Shown here piece after piece: positions 48,587 to 59,184 of a DNA stretch of 64,000 bases (within the stretch, counting starts at the first letter, position 1; every line of letters begins with the position of its first letter). The DNA is from Burkholderia vietnamiensis LMG 10929 (GTDB lineage: Bacteria; Pseudomonadota; Gammaproteobacteria; Burkholderiales; Burkholderiaceae). The DNA is taken from positions 1,736,001 to 1,800,000 of the forward strand of contig NZ_CP009630.1 in the NCBI RefSeq assembly GCF_000959445.1. Direction: 5' to 3'. Both the position numbers and the translations under genes were made by a program. The notes under the pieces are model-generated. The model saw nothing but the letters and a program-made list of their open reading frames with translations, made no database searches and was not told the DNA's origin.

Positions 48587-49282
48587 ATGACCACACCGAT
48601 CTATCAGGAAATCAAGGACTTCATCCTCGCGCGCATTCATTCGGGCGAGTGGGCGGAAGGCGACCAGGTGCCGTCGGAGAACGAGCTTGCGCGCGAATTC
48701 AACGTCGCGCGCATGACGGTCAACCGCGCGCTGCGCGAGCTGACGGCCGAGCAGGTGCTCACGCGCACGCGCGGCTCCGGCACCTACGTCGCATCGCCGA
48801 AATACGAGTCGACGCTGGTCGCGATCCGCAGCATCTCGGACGAAGTCGCCGCGCGCGGCCATGCGTACCACGCGCAGGTGCTCGAAGTCGGCGCCGCCGT
48901 CGCCGATGCAGCGCTCGCCGATGAATTGCAGCTCGACATCGGCAGCCCGATTTTCCATTCGCGCGTGCTGCACTTCGAGAACGACACGCCCGTGCAGCTG
49001 GAAGAACGCTGGGTCAATCCGGCCTGCGCGCCCGAATACGCGTTGCAGGACTTCACGGCGACGACGCCGAACCAGTACCTGACGCGCGTCGCGCCGCTGC
49101 AGCGGGTCGAATACCGGATCGAGGCCGCGCTGCCCGATGCGCAGACACGCCGCCATCTGACGATGGACGAACGCGAACCGTGCCTGCTGCTGCATCGGCG
49201 CACGTGGTCGCAGGGGATGGTCGCGTCGGTCGCGAATCTGTGGCATCCCGGCAGCCGCTATCGGTTCACCGGGCATTTCTGA
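48587..49282 (+). CDS. hutC: GntR-family regulator, HutC type
   Basis: 231 aa. The N-terminal wHTH is PIYQEIKDFILARIHSGEWA, then QVPSENELAREFNVARMTVN and GSGTYVASP. The UTRA ligand domain follows (DIGSPIFHSRVLHFENDTPV, LEERWVNPACAPEYALQDFT) and ends FTGHF, as in histidine-utilisation repressors. HutC senses urocanate. No hut genes are in the window, so it is either an orphan copy or a relative with another target; the symbol is given on sequence pattern only. Confidence 0.8.
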   Translation: MTTPIYQEIKDFILARIHSGEWAEGDQVPSENELAREFNVARMTVNRALRELTAEQVLTRTRGSGTYVASPKYESTLVAIRSISDEVAARGHAYHAQVLEVGAAVADAALADELQLDIGSPIFHSRVLHFENDTPVQLEERWVNPACAPEYALQDFTATTPNQYLTRVAPLQRVEYRIEAALPDAQTRRHLTMDEREPCLLLHRRTWSQGMVASVANLWHPGSRYRFTGHF

Positions 49283-49492
49283 GCACGCACGCGACCTCGC
49301 CGCGCGCTGCCCCGTTTGCGCACTGCACAACAGGTTTGTTACGACGAACGCCGTCAGCGCATGCCAAATTTCCCGTGCAGCAGTATGCTGACGTCGTACG
49401 GCCGCGCACGCAGCATCGGGACATCCGTTTGGCCCGCACCTCGCCGCGCCGCCGTCGCGACCGCAATCATGCATTGCAAGGAGGGCTTCGTG

Positions 49493-49846
49493 ATGGCTAC
49501 CACGCATCAGCACTTCCACCTCAAGCTGCGGCACGCCACAGCGCCGACTTACTTCATCAGCTATCTGTTTCCCGCGCTGCTGTTCGCCTACGAGCTGTTG
49601 CGCGTCGGGCAGTGGATCCGCGATCACGGGATGCAATTCGGCGCGTTCAAGCAGATGGGTTACGAGTATCTGCTGATGCTGTTGTTCGTCGGGCTGCAGA
49701 TCGTCGTCGAGGCGATCTTCCTGCTCGGCGCCGCGATGCGCCGCGACCATCGCGATTTCGAGCATCGGGTGCCGAACGTGGTGCTCGGGATCGGCTGCTC
49801 GATCGCGCTGCTCGCGATCGATCTCGCGATCCAGCTGGCGTTCTGA
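49493..49846 (+). CDS. Small membrane protein of unknown function
   Basis: 117 aa with three or four hydrophobic segments (ISYLFPALLFAYELLRVGQW, YLLMLLFVGLQIVVEAIFLL, VLGIGCSIALLAIDLAIQL). AAGGAGGG precedes the ATG at 49493 closely; GTG at 49490 is also possible. It is His-rich at the N-terminus (ATTHQHFHLKLRHATAP). Not recognised; monocistronic. Confidence 0.7.
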   Translation: MATTHQHFHLKLRHATAPTYFISYLFPALLFAYELLRVGQWIRDHGMQFGAFKQMGYEYLLMLLFVGLQIVVEAIFLLGAAMRRDHRDFEHRVPNVVLGIGCSIALLAIDLAIQLAF

Positions 49847-49892
49847 GCGTCGGCGGACGCGGCCCGCCGCGTGCGTCTCAACGAACGCGCGC

Positions 49893-50696
49893 TTACGCGT
49901 GCGCGTCGTGCAGCAACGTCGCGACGGCCGCGAGCACGTCGGCGGGACGCTCGCGGTGCGGGACGTGCCCGCATCCGTCGAGCAACAGCCACGACGACGG
50001 CCCCGCGACACGCGCGGCGATCCGCTTCGGATGCGCATCCGAGCCGTACTCGTCCTGCGCGCCGTGAATCGCAAGCGTCGCGCAGCGCACGTGCGGCAGT
50101 TCGTCGTCGAGCGTCCAGTCGCGGAACGCGGGCGACAGCCACGTGTCGACCCAGGCACGCAGCACCCACTCGGCCTTGTCGCCGTGATACCGGGCGAGGC
50201 GGTCGAGCTGCCCCGGCACGTCGAATTGCCGGGCGGCGTCGCGAATGCCGTCCAGCGTGCGACCTTCCACGAATGCCTGCGCGGCGACCGTGATCAGCGC
50301 CCGGCAGCGCCGCGCATGCGCGGCCGCGCACGCAACCGCCATCCCGCCGCCCACGCTGTGCCCGAGCGCGACGAACGGGTCGACGCCGAACCCTTCCAGT
50401 ACCGCGGCGAAGTCGTGCTCGGCCTCATCGCGCACGAACGTCGCGGCGAGTTGTCCTGGGTGACGGTCCGAACGGCCGAAGCCGAGCCGGTCGTATGCAA
50501 TCACGTCGCGCGCAGCGGCACGCGCGAGCTGCGCGGGGAAGTCGCGCCAAAGCTCGACACAGCCGAGCGAATCGTGCAGCAGCACGATCGGTGCGGCGCA
50601 CGCCTGCCCGGCTGGCTGCGCGCCGCGCCAGCGCTTCGCAAAGAGACGCCCGTGCGGCGTCTCGATCCAGCTTTCGTCGATCACGATGTCGGTCAT
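49893..50696 (-). CDS. Alpha/beta-fold hydrolase
   Basis: 267 aa. Catalytic triad elements are visible: the nucleophile elbow GHSVGGG, the Asp in IHGAQDEYG and the His in DGCGHVPHRE. An oxyanion region LLHDSLGCVELWRDFP and DVIAYDRLGFGRSD match esterase/lactonase relatives. The substrate is unknown. It is 82 bp downstream of a LysR regulator of the CatR group, in the same direction, so the hydrolase may belong to an aromatic-related regulon. Confidence 0.85.
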   Translation of the reverse strand: MTDIVIDESWIETPHGRLFAKRWRGAQPAGQACAAPIVLLHDSLGCVELWRDFPAQLARAAARDVIAYDRLGFGRSDRHPGQLAATFVRDEAEHDFAAVLEGFGVDPFVALGHSVGGGMAVACAAAHARRCRALITVAAQAFVEGRTLDGIRDAARQFDVPGQLDRLARYHGDKAEWVLRAWVDTWLSPAFRDWTLDDELPHVRCATLAIHGAQDEYGSDAHPKRIAARVAGPSSWLLLDGCGHVPHRERPADVLAAVATLLHDAHA

Positions 50697-50777
50697 GGGT
50701 GCACGTGTGGGTGGTCAGTCGTCTGCATGATGGCGGCCGCACGCGCGGCGTCGAGCAAGCCGCCGGCGGCGGCGCGC

Positions 50778-51695
50778 TCATTCGGGCTGCGGATGCAGAT
50801 ACTCGATCTGCGACTCGTCGTAGAGCCGGTAGATCAGCGCCTGTATCGCGCGGATGTCCTCCGATTCGTCGAGCATCCGCATGCTCATGATGATCGGCGA
50901 CACGAGGTTCGGATCGTCGAGCGGCTTGTAGCTGATGTCGTCGCGCTTGAGCCCGTACACGCTGTGCGGCACGACGGACACGCCCTCGCCCATCGCGACG
51001 AGGCCCAGCGCGATCTGCAGTTCGCGCGTCTCGTAGATGCGCCGCGGCTGCAGCGCGCGGTCGTGGAACGCCGCGAGCACCTGGTCCGCATAGCTCGGTC
51101 GCGGCGCCTTCGGGAAGATGATCAGCGTGTCGTTCACGAGGTCGTGCAGCGACAGCACCGGCTTCGCGCCGTCGAGCGCGTGACCGACCGGCAGCGCGAC
51201 GATCATCCGTTCCTCGCGCAGCACGACGCGCCGCACGCTCGGATCTTCGTGGCGAATCCGCCCGAACCCGACGTCGATGCGCCCTTCCTTCAGCGCCTTG
51301 ATCTGATCCATCGTCGACATTTCGTGCAGGCTCAGCTCGACGGCCGGATACTCGCTGCGAAAACGTCGGATGATTTTCGGCAGCATCCCGTACAGCGTCG
51401 AGCCGACGAAGCCGACCGACATGCTGCGCTCGATCTTGCCGACGCGCTTGGTCATCGATTCGAGTTCGGCCGTCTGCGCGAGCAGCTGCACCGCGTGCGA
51501 ATAGAAGAAGCGCCCCGCGTCGGTCAGCTTCAGCGGCCGCGCGTTGCGCTCGAACAGCGACACGCCGAGCGCCTCCTCGAGCTGCTGGATCTGCCGGCTC
51601 AGCGGCGGCTGCGCGATGTGCAGCCGCTCGGCCGCGCGCGTGAAATTCCGCTCCTCGGCCACCGCGACGAAGTAGCGCAGATGTCTCAACTCCAT
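50778..51695 (-). CDS. LysR-family regulator of the CatR/BenM group
   Basis: 305 aa. MELRHLRYFVAVAEERNFTR, AERLHIAQPPLSRQIQQLEE, then SMSVGFVGSTLYGMLPKIIR and GRIDVGFGRIRHEDPSVRR. The layout is almost that of the catR gene at 10317, so the two are paralogues, and a muconate- or benzoate-type effector is possible. ATG at 51695 gives the conserved start. No ben or cat structural gene adjoins it here. Confidence 0.88.
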   Translation of the reverse strand: MELRHLRYFVAVAEERNFTRAAERLHIAQPPLSRQIQQLEEALGVSLFERNARPLKLTDAGRFFYSHAVQLLAQTAELESMTKRVGKIERSMSVGFVGSTLYGMLPKIIRRFRSEYPAVELSLHEMSTMDQIKALKEGRIDVGFGRIRHEDPSVRRVVLREERMIVALPVGHALDGAKPVLSLHDLVNDTLIIFPKAPRPSYADQVLAAFHDRALQPRRIYETRELQIALGLVAMGEGVSVVPHSVYGLKRDDISYKPLDDPNLVSPIIMSMRMLDESEDIRAIQALIYRLYDESQIEYLHPQPE

Positions 51696-51838
51696 GTTCG
51701 ATTCCTCCCGGACGCGCGACGGGCACGCGCGCGGCACCGTGCGCAGATGCCCGCGCTCGCCACGCCGTGAGCGCCCGCTCGCGATGCCGTCACGATACCT
51801 CAGCCGGCGCGGGCAATGGGCGCCGCCGCACAAAGCAA

Positions 51839-51864
51839 AACGGGAAGCCGCGCGGCTTCCCGTT
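51839..51864 (-). terminator. Rho-independent terminator
   Basis: Stem AACGGGAAGCCG (51839-51850) with CGGCTTCCCGTT (51853-51864); on the minus strand it continues TTGC then T-rich bases. It ends the leftward DUF3717 gene (stop at 51911). Confidence 0.75.
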
Positions 51865-51910
51865 CCATCACCGACACCGCGCCGCGACAACGCAGCAGCG
51901 CGGCGGCCCG

Positions 51911-52156
51911 TCATGCCTCGGTCGCGTACAGCGCGTCGCGCTGCGCGTCGCTCAGCGAATCGAGCGGCACGTCGGGCAACCGGTAGCAGATCATCGTGCC
52001 GTACAGCTCGGCGAGGCAGTTGCTGCCCGCGTCGAGCACGTAGCCGTCTTCGCCGTCCGGTGCCGGCGGATACACTTCGCGCCACGCGTTGATCGCGGCT
52101 TCGATTCGCACGATGGAAACAGGTCCGGCCTTCCGCTCGGCGGGTGATGCGCTCAT
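51911..52156 (-). CDS. DUF3717 domain protein
   Basis: 81 aa. VSIVRIEAAINAWREVYPPA followed by NCLAELYGTMICYRLPDVPL is the DUF3717 pattern common in Burkholderiales. It is small, cytoplasmic and of unknown function. Start at 52156 (MSASPAERKAG) is taken; the frame upstream to 52369 runs through a terminator and is not coding. Confidence 0.8.
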   Translation of the reverse strand: MSASPAERKAGPVSIVRIEAAINAWREVYPPAPDGEDGYVLDAGSNCLAELYGTMICYRLPDVPLDSLSDAQRDALYATEA

Positions 52157-52355
52157 GGATTCCTCTGGGTTGCGCGTTCCGCCGGCCGTGCAGGCCGCGG
52201 CGGAACGATGAAAACGGCGGGCGCGGCCGGCCGCCGCCCGACGCGCGCGCCGGATGCCGATCCGCGCGGCGCGCATCGCGCCGGCCGGGACGTGAGCCCG
52301 GTAGGGTCGGGAAATATAACCGGCTTTGACCCCGCGCAGCGGAAAGCCGACAAAA

Positions 52356-52386
52356 AAAACGGGAAGCACGTGCGGCTTCCCGTTTT
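52356..52386. terminator. Strong bidirectional rho-independent terminator
   Basis: 12-bp perfect stem AAAACGGGAAGC (52356-52367) with GCTTCCCGTTTT (52375-52386), 7-base loop, A/T tracts on both sides. It lies 65 bp behind lysP and before the DUF3717 gene. Nine stem bases (ACGGGAAGC) are shared with the terminator at 51839. Confidence 0.9.
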
Positions 52387-52450
52387 AGTGGCGTATCGCA
52401 CACGACACGGCCGCGCCGGCGTCACGGTGCGGCAGCCGGCGACGGCGAAA

Positions 52451-53986
52451 TCAGCCGGCCGTCTCGCGGTTCTCGACGCGCGGCGCAGCGCCGCCGCGGT
52501 TCGCGGCGATCCACGGCGCGATTTCCATGTCCTCGTAGCGCACGAAGCGGCTCCGGTTCATGAGCCGGTAGCCGAGCCAGACGACGACGAACAGCGGGAT
52601 GCCGACATAGGTGGCGGCCACGCCCGCCCAGTCGATGCGGTTCGCGAGAAACGCCTGATAGTCCTGCCCGAGCGCGATCACCATGCACAGCACGAACGCG
52701 AACAGCGGGCCGAACGGGAACCACTTCGACTGGTACGGCAGCTGATCGATGCTGTAGCCCTGCGTCACGTAACCCTTGCGGAACCGGTAATGGCTGATCG
52801 CGATCCCGAGCCACGCGATGAAGCCCGTCATGCCCGACGTGTTCAGCAGCCACAGGTAGACGGTCTTGTCGCCGTACAGCGACGTGAAGAAGCACAGCGC
52901 GCCGACGGCGGTCGTCGCGTACAGCGCGTTGCGCGGCACGCCGCCCGGCGACAGCTTCGCGAACAGCTTCGGCGCGCGGCCTTCGGTCGCGAGGTTGTAG
53001 AGCATGCGCGTCGACGCATACATCCCCGAGTTGCCGGCCGACAGCACGGCCGTCAGGATCACCGCGTTCATCACGCCGGCCGCGAAAGCGAGGCCCGCAT
53101 GACGGAACACGAGCGTAAACGGACTCACGCCGATGTCGGTCACGTCGCTCTTCAGCAGGTTCGGGTCGGTGTACGGAATCAGCACGCCGATCACGAAGAT
53201 CGCCAGCACGTAGAACAGCAGGATGCGCCAGAACACCTGGCGGACCGCACGCGGGATCGTCGTGCGCGGATGCTCCGATTCGCCGGCCGCGACGCCGATC
53301 AGCTCGGTGCCCTGGAACGAGAAGCCCGCGATCATCGCGACGCCCATCAGCGCCGGCAAGCCGCCGGCGAACGGCGCATCGCCGATCGTCAGGTTGCCCC
53401 AGCCGTTGGCCGGCGCGCCCTTCAGAACGCCGAAGATCATCAGCAGGCCGACGCCGATGAACGCGAGCACCGTGACGACCTTGATCAGCGCGAACCAGTA
53501 TTCGGCCTCGCCAAAGCCGCGCACCGTCAGCGCGTTGAGCAGGAACATCACCGCAAGGAACGCGGCGCTCCACCACACGCCCGGCACGTCCGGGAACCAG
53601 TAGTGCATCACGAGCTGCGCGGCGACGAGCTCGACCGCGATCGTCACCGCCCAGTTGTACCAGTAGTTCCAGCCGAGCGCGAAGCCGAAACCTTCATCGA
53701 CGTATTTCGCGCCGTAGGTCGCGAACGAGCCCGACACCGGCATGAACGCGGCCATTTCGCCGAGGCTCGTCATCAGGAAGTAGACCATCAGGCCGATCAG
53801 CATGTACGCGACCATCGCGCCGCCGGGGCCGGCCTGCGAGATCGACGCGCCGGACGCGACGAACAGGCCCGTGCCGATCGAGCCGCCGATGGCGATCATC
53901 GTCAGATGGCGCGCCTTGAGCGCGCGATGAAGCGTGGGAGGGTTCGCGGGCGAACCGGGTGGGTCGGAATTCGGGATTGCAGACAT
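52451..53986 (-). CDS. lysP: Lysine-specific permease
   Basis: 511-aa APC-family amino-acid:proton symporter with about 12 membrane segments. The conserved helix 1 is HLTMIAIGGSIGTGLFVASG; SLGEMAAFMPVSGSFATYGA and GFALGWNYWYNWAVTIAVEL are strongly LysP-like, as is FSFQGTELIGVAAGESEHPR. ATG at 53986 is the start; upstream residues of the frame are non-coding. A terminator follows. In E. coli LysP also co-senses lysine; that cannot be judged here. Confidence 0.9.
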   Translation of the reverse strand: MSAIPNSDPPGSPANPPTLHRALKARHLTMIAIGGSIGTGLFVASGASISQAGPGGAMVAYMLIGLMVYFLMTSLGEMAAFMPVSGSFATYGAKYVDEGFGFALGWNYWYNWAVTIAVELVAAQLVMHYWFPDVPGVWWSAAFLAVMFLLNALTVRGFGEAEYWFALIKVVTVLAFIGVGLLMIFGVLKGAPANGWGNLTIGDAPFAGGLPALMGVAMIAGFSFQGTELIGVAAGESEHPRTTIPRAVRQVFWRILLFYVLAIFVIGVLIPYTDPNLLKSDVTDIGVSPFTLVFRHAGLAFAAGVMNAVILTAVLSAGNSGMYASTRMLYNLATEGRAPKLFAKLSPGGVPRNALYATTAVGALCFFTSLYGDKTVYLWLLNTSGMTGFIAWLGIAISHYRFRKGYVTQGYSIDQLPYQSKWFPFGPLFAFVLCMVIALGQDYQAFLANRIDWAGVAATYVGIPLFVVVWLGYRLMNRSRFVRYEDMEIAPWIAANRGGAAPRVENRETAG

Positions 53987-54504
53987 AAACGAGACGAACG
54001 TTGAGCGAGCCGGCATCCAGGGCCGGCGCATGCGGAATCGGGACGCGGTGTGCCGCCTGCGATACGGCCCCGATATGCGTTGCACGCCGCGCGGCTGCGG
54101 CGAAGCGCGGATTCTACCCGATTCGCCCGCGACGACCCGGCCGCGGAACGCGCGGCGATGCCGGCGCGGCGGCGCAGTCAACGTTTTGCACGCGGCGTGG
54201 CGGGCAATCCGCGGACGTGGTACGCCCCTATTTCGCGATGGCGAAAATACTGGCTGAAAACGACATTTTGCCGCGGACATTCACAATAATCAGACGAAAT
54301 AACCGATACTGAAAATTGATTTGAATCAACGTCATTCATCCGACCAGGGTAATGATGCGTAACCGTTTTCAAATCGACAGTTGAGATGCATGTTTTGCCT
54401 CGCGCGGCGAGAATTCCGATTTCGCGAGATAATGCGATTCACTCCGAAATAATCAACGTGCGCAATCGTCGACGACGAAATGCCCGCACCCCCACCCCTC
54501 CAGG
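53987..54504. other. Divergent intergenic region between lysP and the diguanylate cyclase gene
   Basis: 518 bp. The part 54230-54470 is clearly AT-rich compared with the window and must contain both promoters. A short dyad TTGATT-TG-AATCAA lies at 54316-54329. I see no ORF with coding character and no unambiguous -35/-10 pair. Confidence 0.45.
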
Positions 54505-56037
54505 ATGAAGCTACGCCCGCTGCTTGTCGCATTGCGCCGCTATACCCCGTCGGTCGTGTCCCGCATTCTGTCGCCCCGGGGCGTACTGGTCGCAGGTATC
54601 GCGCTACTGGTATTCAGCTGGGGATTGTCGGCATCGCTATTGATCGAGGCACGTCGCGACGCATACGACCACGCGGTCGAAAATGCGCGCAACCTGCTGC
54701 TTCTGATCGAGCGCGATATTTCGCGCAATATCGAATTGTATGATCTATCGCTGCAAAACGTCGTGGACGGGCTCGCCGATCCCGAATTGGCAGCATTGCC
54801 GGCCACCCAGCGTCATCGGATGCTGTTCGACCGCGCGGCAAACGGCGCGTATCTCGGCGCCATTTTCGTGATGGATACGCGCGGCAATATCGTGATCGAT
54901 TCGGGCGTCTCGCCGCCGCGGCAAGGCAATTTTTCCGATCGCGATTATTTCACCGTCCATCGCGACGGGCTCGCGCAGGGGCTTTACATCAGCCGCCCGT
55001 ATGCGTCGCGGCTGCGCAGCGGCGCGCTGACGATCGCACTGAGCCGCCGGATCACGTTGCCCGACGGGTCGTTCGGCGGGATCGTCGTCGGCACGCTCAG
55101 CGTCGATTATTTCCGCGCGCTGCTCGACGGTCTCGCGGTCGGCACGCACGGCAGCGCGGCGATCATCGAGGACAACGGCGCGCTCGTGTCGCGCCTGCCG
55201 TACGACGCGCGCATGGTGGGGCTGAACCTGCGCGACGCGCAGCTGTTCATCGAAGCGCGACGCAACCGCGAAGGCGCGATCGTCGGCGTCGGCGTGATCG
55301 ACGACGTGCGGCGCATCTATGTGTACAAGCACCTCGCGAACCTGCCGCTGACCGTCGACGTCGCGCCCGCCGAGACCGACATCTATGCGTCGTGGCGGCA
55401 CCGCACGATCTGGACGGCCGTGCTGATGGGCCTGTTCACCGCGTTCATCGCGGGCGGCTCGCTCGCGCTGTCGCGCGAGCTCAAGCGCCGGCAGATCGCC
55501 GAGTCGAAGCTGTACCGGCTCGCGCACACCGATTCGCTGACCGGCGTCGAGAATCGCGGCACCTTCGACACGGTGCTCACGAAGGAAGCCCAGCGCGCGT
55601 CGCGCAGCGGGCGCCCGCTGTCGGTGCTGTTCGTCGACGTCGATCACTTCAAGGCCTTCAACGATCATTACGGCCACCTCGCCGGCGACGACGTGCTGCG
55701 TCGCGTCGCGCAAACCGCGTCGCGCTGCCTGCGCCGCAACAGCGATCACGTCGCGCGCTACGGCGGCGAGGAATTCGTGGTCACGCTGCCCGACACCGAT
55801 GCGCGCGGTGCGGCGACCGTCGCCGACGCGATCCGGCGCTCGATCGCCGCGCTCGACATCGCGCACGAGCGCAGCCCGTACGGGCACCTGACGGTGAGCA
55901 TCGGCGTCGCGACCTCCGTCGGCGGCCGCGTGAGCGCAGCGACGCTGCTGCGGCTGGCCGACGAAGCGCTGTACCGCGCGAAGTCGGGCGGCCGCAATCG
56001 CGTGTCGGACGCCGCGACGAGCGCGGCCGACGCGTGA
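54505..56037 (+). CDS. Membrane diguanylate cyclase with periplasmic dCache-like sensor
   Basis: 510 aa. It makes c-di-GMP from two GTP. TM1 is GVLVAGIALLVFSWGLSASL; the periplasmic PDC/dCache-type region contains GAIFVMDTRGNIVIDSGVSP, NFSDRDYFTVH and GALTIALSRRI; TM2 is TIWTAVLMGLFTAFIAGGSL. The GGDEF domain starts at AHTDSLTGVENRG with the active-site GGEEF at 420-424 and an RxxD inhibitory I-site (R411-NSD414) five residues before it, so product inhibition is expected. It could supply the c-di-GMP that NfrB's MshEN domain senses (inference). Confidence 0.93.
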   Translation: MKLRPLLVALRRYTPSVVSRILSPRGVLVAGIALLVFSWGLSASLLIEARRDAYDHAVENARNLLLLIERDISRNIELYDLSLQNVVDGLADPELAALPATQRHRMLFDRAANGAYLGAIFVMDTRGNIVIDSGVSPPRQGNFSDRDYFTVHRDGLAQGLYISRPYASRLRSGALTIALSRRITLPDGSFGGIVVGTLSVDYFRALLDGLAVGTHGSAAIIEDNGALVSRLPYDARMVGLNLRDAQLFIEARRNREGAIVGVGVIDDVRRIYVYKHLANLPLTVDVAPAETDIYASWRHRTIWTAVLMGLFTAFIAGGSLALSRELKRRQIAESKLYRLAHTDSLTGVENRGTFDTVLTKEAQRASRSGRPLSVLFVDVDHFKAFNDHYGHLAGDDVLRRVAQTASRCLRRNSDHVARYGGEEFVVTLPDTDARGAATVADAIRRSIAALDIAHERSPYGHLTVSIGVATSVGGRVSAATLLRLADEALYRAKSGGRNRVSDAATSAADA

Positions 56038-56178
56038 CGCCGCCGCGGCCGGCCGCCGTGCCGCGCCACGTCCCCGTGGACAGGCCGGCCGCGTTCGGCT
56101 AGCGTAACGCCAGCTGCGCGAGCGGCCCGCGCCGGTCCGCGCAGGCCGGTCCGCCTTTCCGGCCCTCCTCGCTTCGTC

Positions 56179-57249
56179 ATGACCGCCCCGCTTCCCGCCC
56201 CACTTCCGTCGCTCCTGCGCCAAGCGCTCCGTCCACTGCTCGACCCGTACCGCCGCTACCGGCATGCGAAACTCATCCACGCGGCACGCGTCGCGCTCGC
56301 GGTGCTCGTGTCGATCGCATTGTCCACGGGGCTGCAAGTGCCGCACGGCGAATGGTCGACGATCACCGTGCTGATCGTCGTCGGCGGGCTGCAGCACCAC
56401 GGCAACATCCGCAAGAAGGCGGCCGAGCGCGCGCTCGGCACGTCGATCGGCGCGCTCGCCGGGCTCGGCCTGATCGTGCTCCATTCGATGCTGCATGCGC
56501 CGGTCGCGATCTACCTGCTGATGGCGCTCGCGTGCGGCGTCTGCGCCTACCACGCGATCGGCAAGGCCGGCTACATCGCGCTGCTGTCGGCGATCACGCT
56601 GGTGATCGTCGCGGGGCACGGCGACAACGAGATCGCCGACGGCCTGTGGCGCGCAGTGAACGTCCTGGCCGGCATCGCGATCGCGCTGGCGTTCTCGTTC
56701 GCGCTGCCGCTCTATGCGACCTACTCGTGGCGCTACAAGCTCGCCGACGCGCTGCGCGCGTGCGCGGCCGTCCATGCGCGGATCGCCGGCGACCGCCACG
56801 TGAGCGACGACGCGCATCTGAAGGAAATGGCCGCGCTCAGCGCGCTGCTGGTGCAGTTGCGTTCGCTGATGCCGTCGGTGTCGAAGGAACGCGATATCCC
56901 GGTCGCGCAGCTCGAGGCGATCCAGCGCGGCCTGCGGCTCTGCATCGGCTACCTCGAGATCCTGTCGAGCGCCGTACCGGCCGGCGACGACCGCGCCGTC
57001 CATGACTACCTGCTGCGCGACATGAAGCCGGTGAACCGGCGTATCCGCGACACGCTGATCGGCGCGAGCCGCGCGCTCAAGTTCGGCAGGCCGAGCCGGC
57101 TCGTGCCGCGCCGCCGCCCGGTGGACGGCGCTCACGACGCACCGCCGCCGCAGCTGTCGGGCTACGTGTCGATCAGCGCGAAGCTGGCCGGCGAAGTGGA
57201 CGTGTTGCGCGAGAAACTGCTCGATACCGCCCAGGCGTGGAATATTTGA
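56179..57249 (+). CDS. FUSC-family inner-membrane protein
   Basis: 356 aa. N-terminal half with about six membrane helices: AARVALAVLVSIALSTGLQV, then WSTITVLIVVGGLQHHGNIR with the RKKAAERALGTSIGALAG segment typical of FUSC/YccS/AaeB-type exporters. The cytoplasmic C-terminal half is helical (DDAHLKEMAALSALLVQLRS). It resembles fusaric-acid-resistance/aromatic-acid efflux membrane components but lacks partner genes here. Confidence 0.82.
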   Translation: MTAPLPAPLPSLLRQALRPLLDPYRRYRHAKLIHAARVALAVLVSIALSTGLQVPHGEWSTITVLIVVGGLQHHGNIRKKAAERALGTSIGALAGLGLIVLHSMLHAPVAIYLLMALACGVCAYHAIGKAGYIALLSAITLVIVAGHGDNEIADGLWRAVNVLAGIAIALAFSFALPLYATYSWRYKLADALRACAAVHARIAGDRHVSDDAHLKEMAALSALLVQLRSLMPSVSKERDIPVAQLEAIQRGLRLCIGYLEILSSAVPAGDDRAVHDYLLRDMKPVNRRIRDTLIGASRALKFGRPSRLVPRRRPVDGAHDAPPPQLSGYVSISAKLAGEVDVLREKLLDTAQAWNI

Positions 57250-58916
<1,667 letters not shown>

Positions 58917-59184
58917 GCCGGTCGTTGTTGTGGGCTGCCGGGCGGCGGGAAGCCGGCCGGCAGCTTGTGGTTTCCTTCTTCCCTTTCTTCCCCTCATTGG
59001 CGTCCGTTGCAGACGCTGTCCCATCGGCCGGCAAAGCGATCGCTTTCCTGCGCACCCCGCTTCAGTCGTTTCGGCTCGGACGCGGCAACTGCGCGGTCGT
59101 GCCGATCAGCCCGAACCCGGCCGCTGCGCCGCCGAGATTGAAGACCTCGACACCGTCGCAGGCTCATCGCCTGCGCCCCCCGCC

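Noticed and set aside
52422..53576. 384-codon minus-strand frame inside lysP
   Set aside because: Same strand but different frame from lysP, with Arg-rich non-coding composition.
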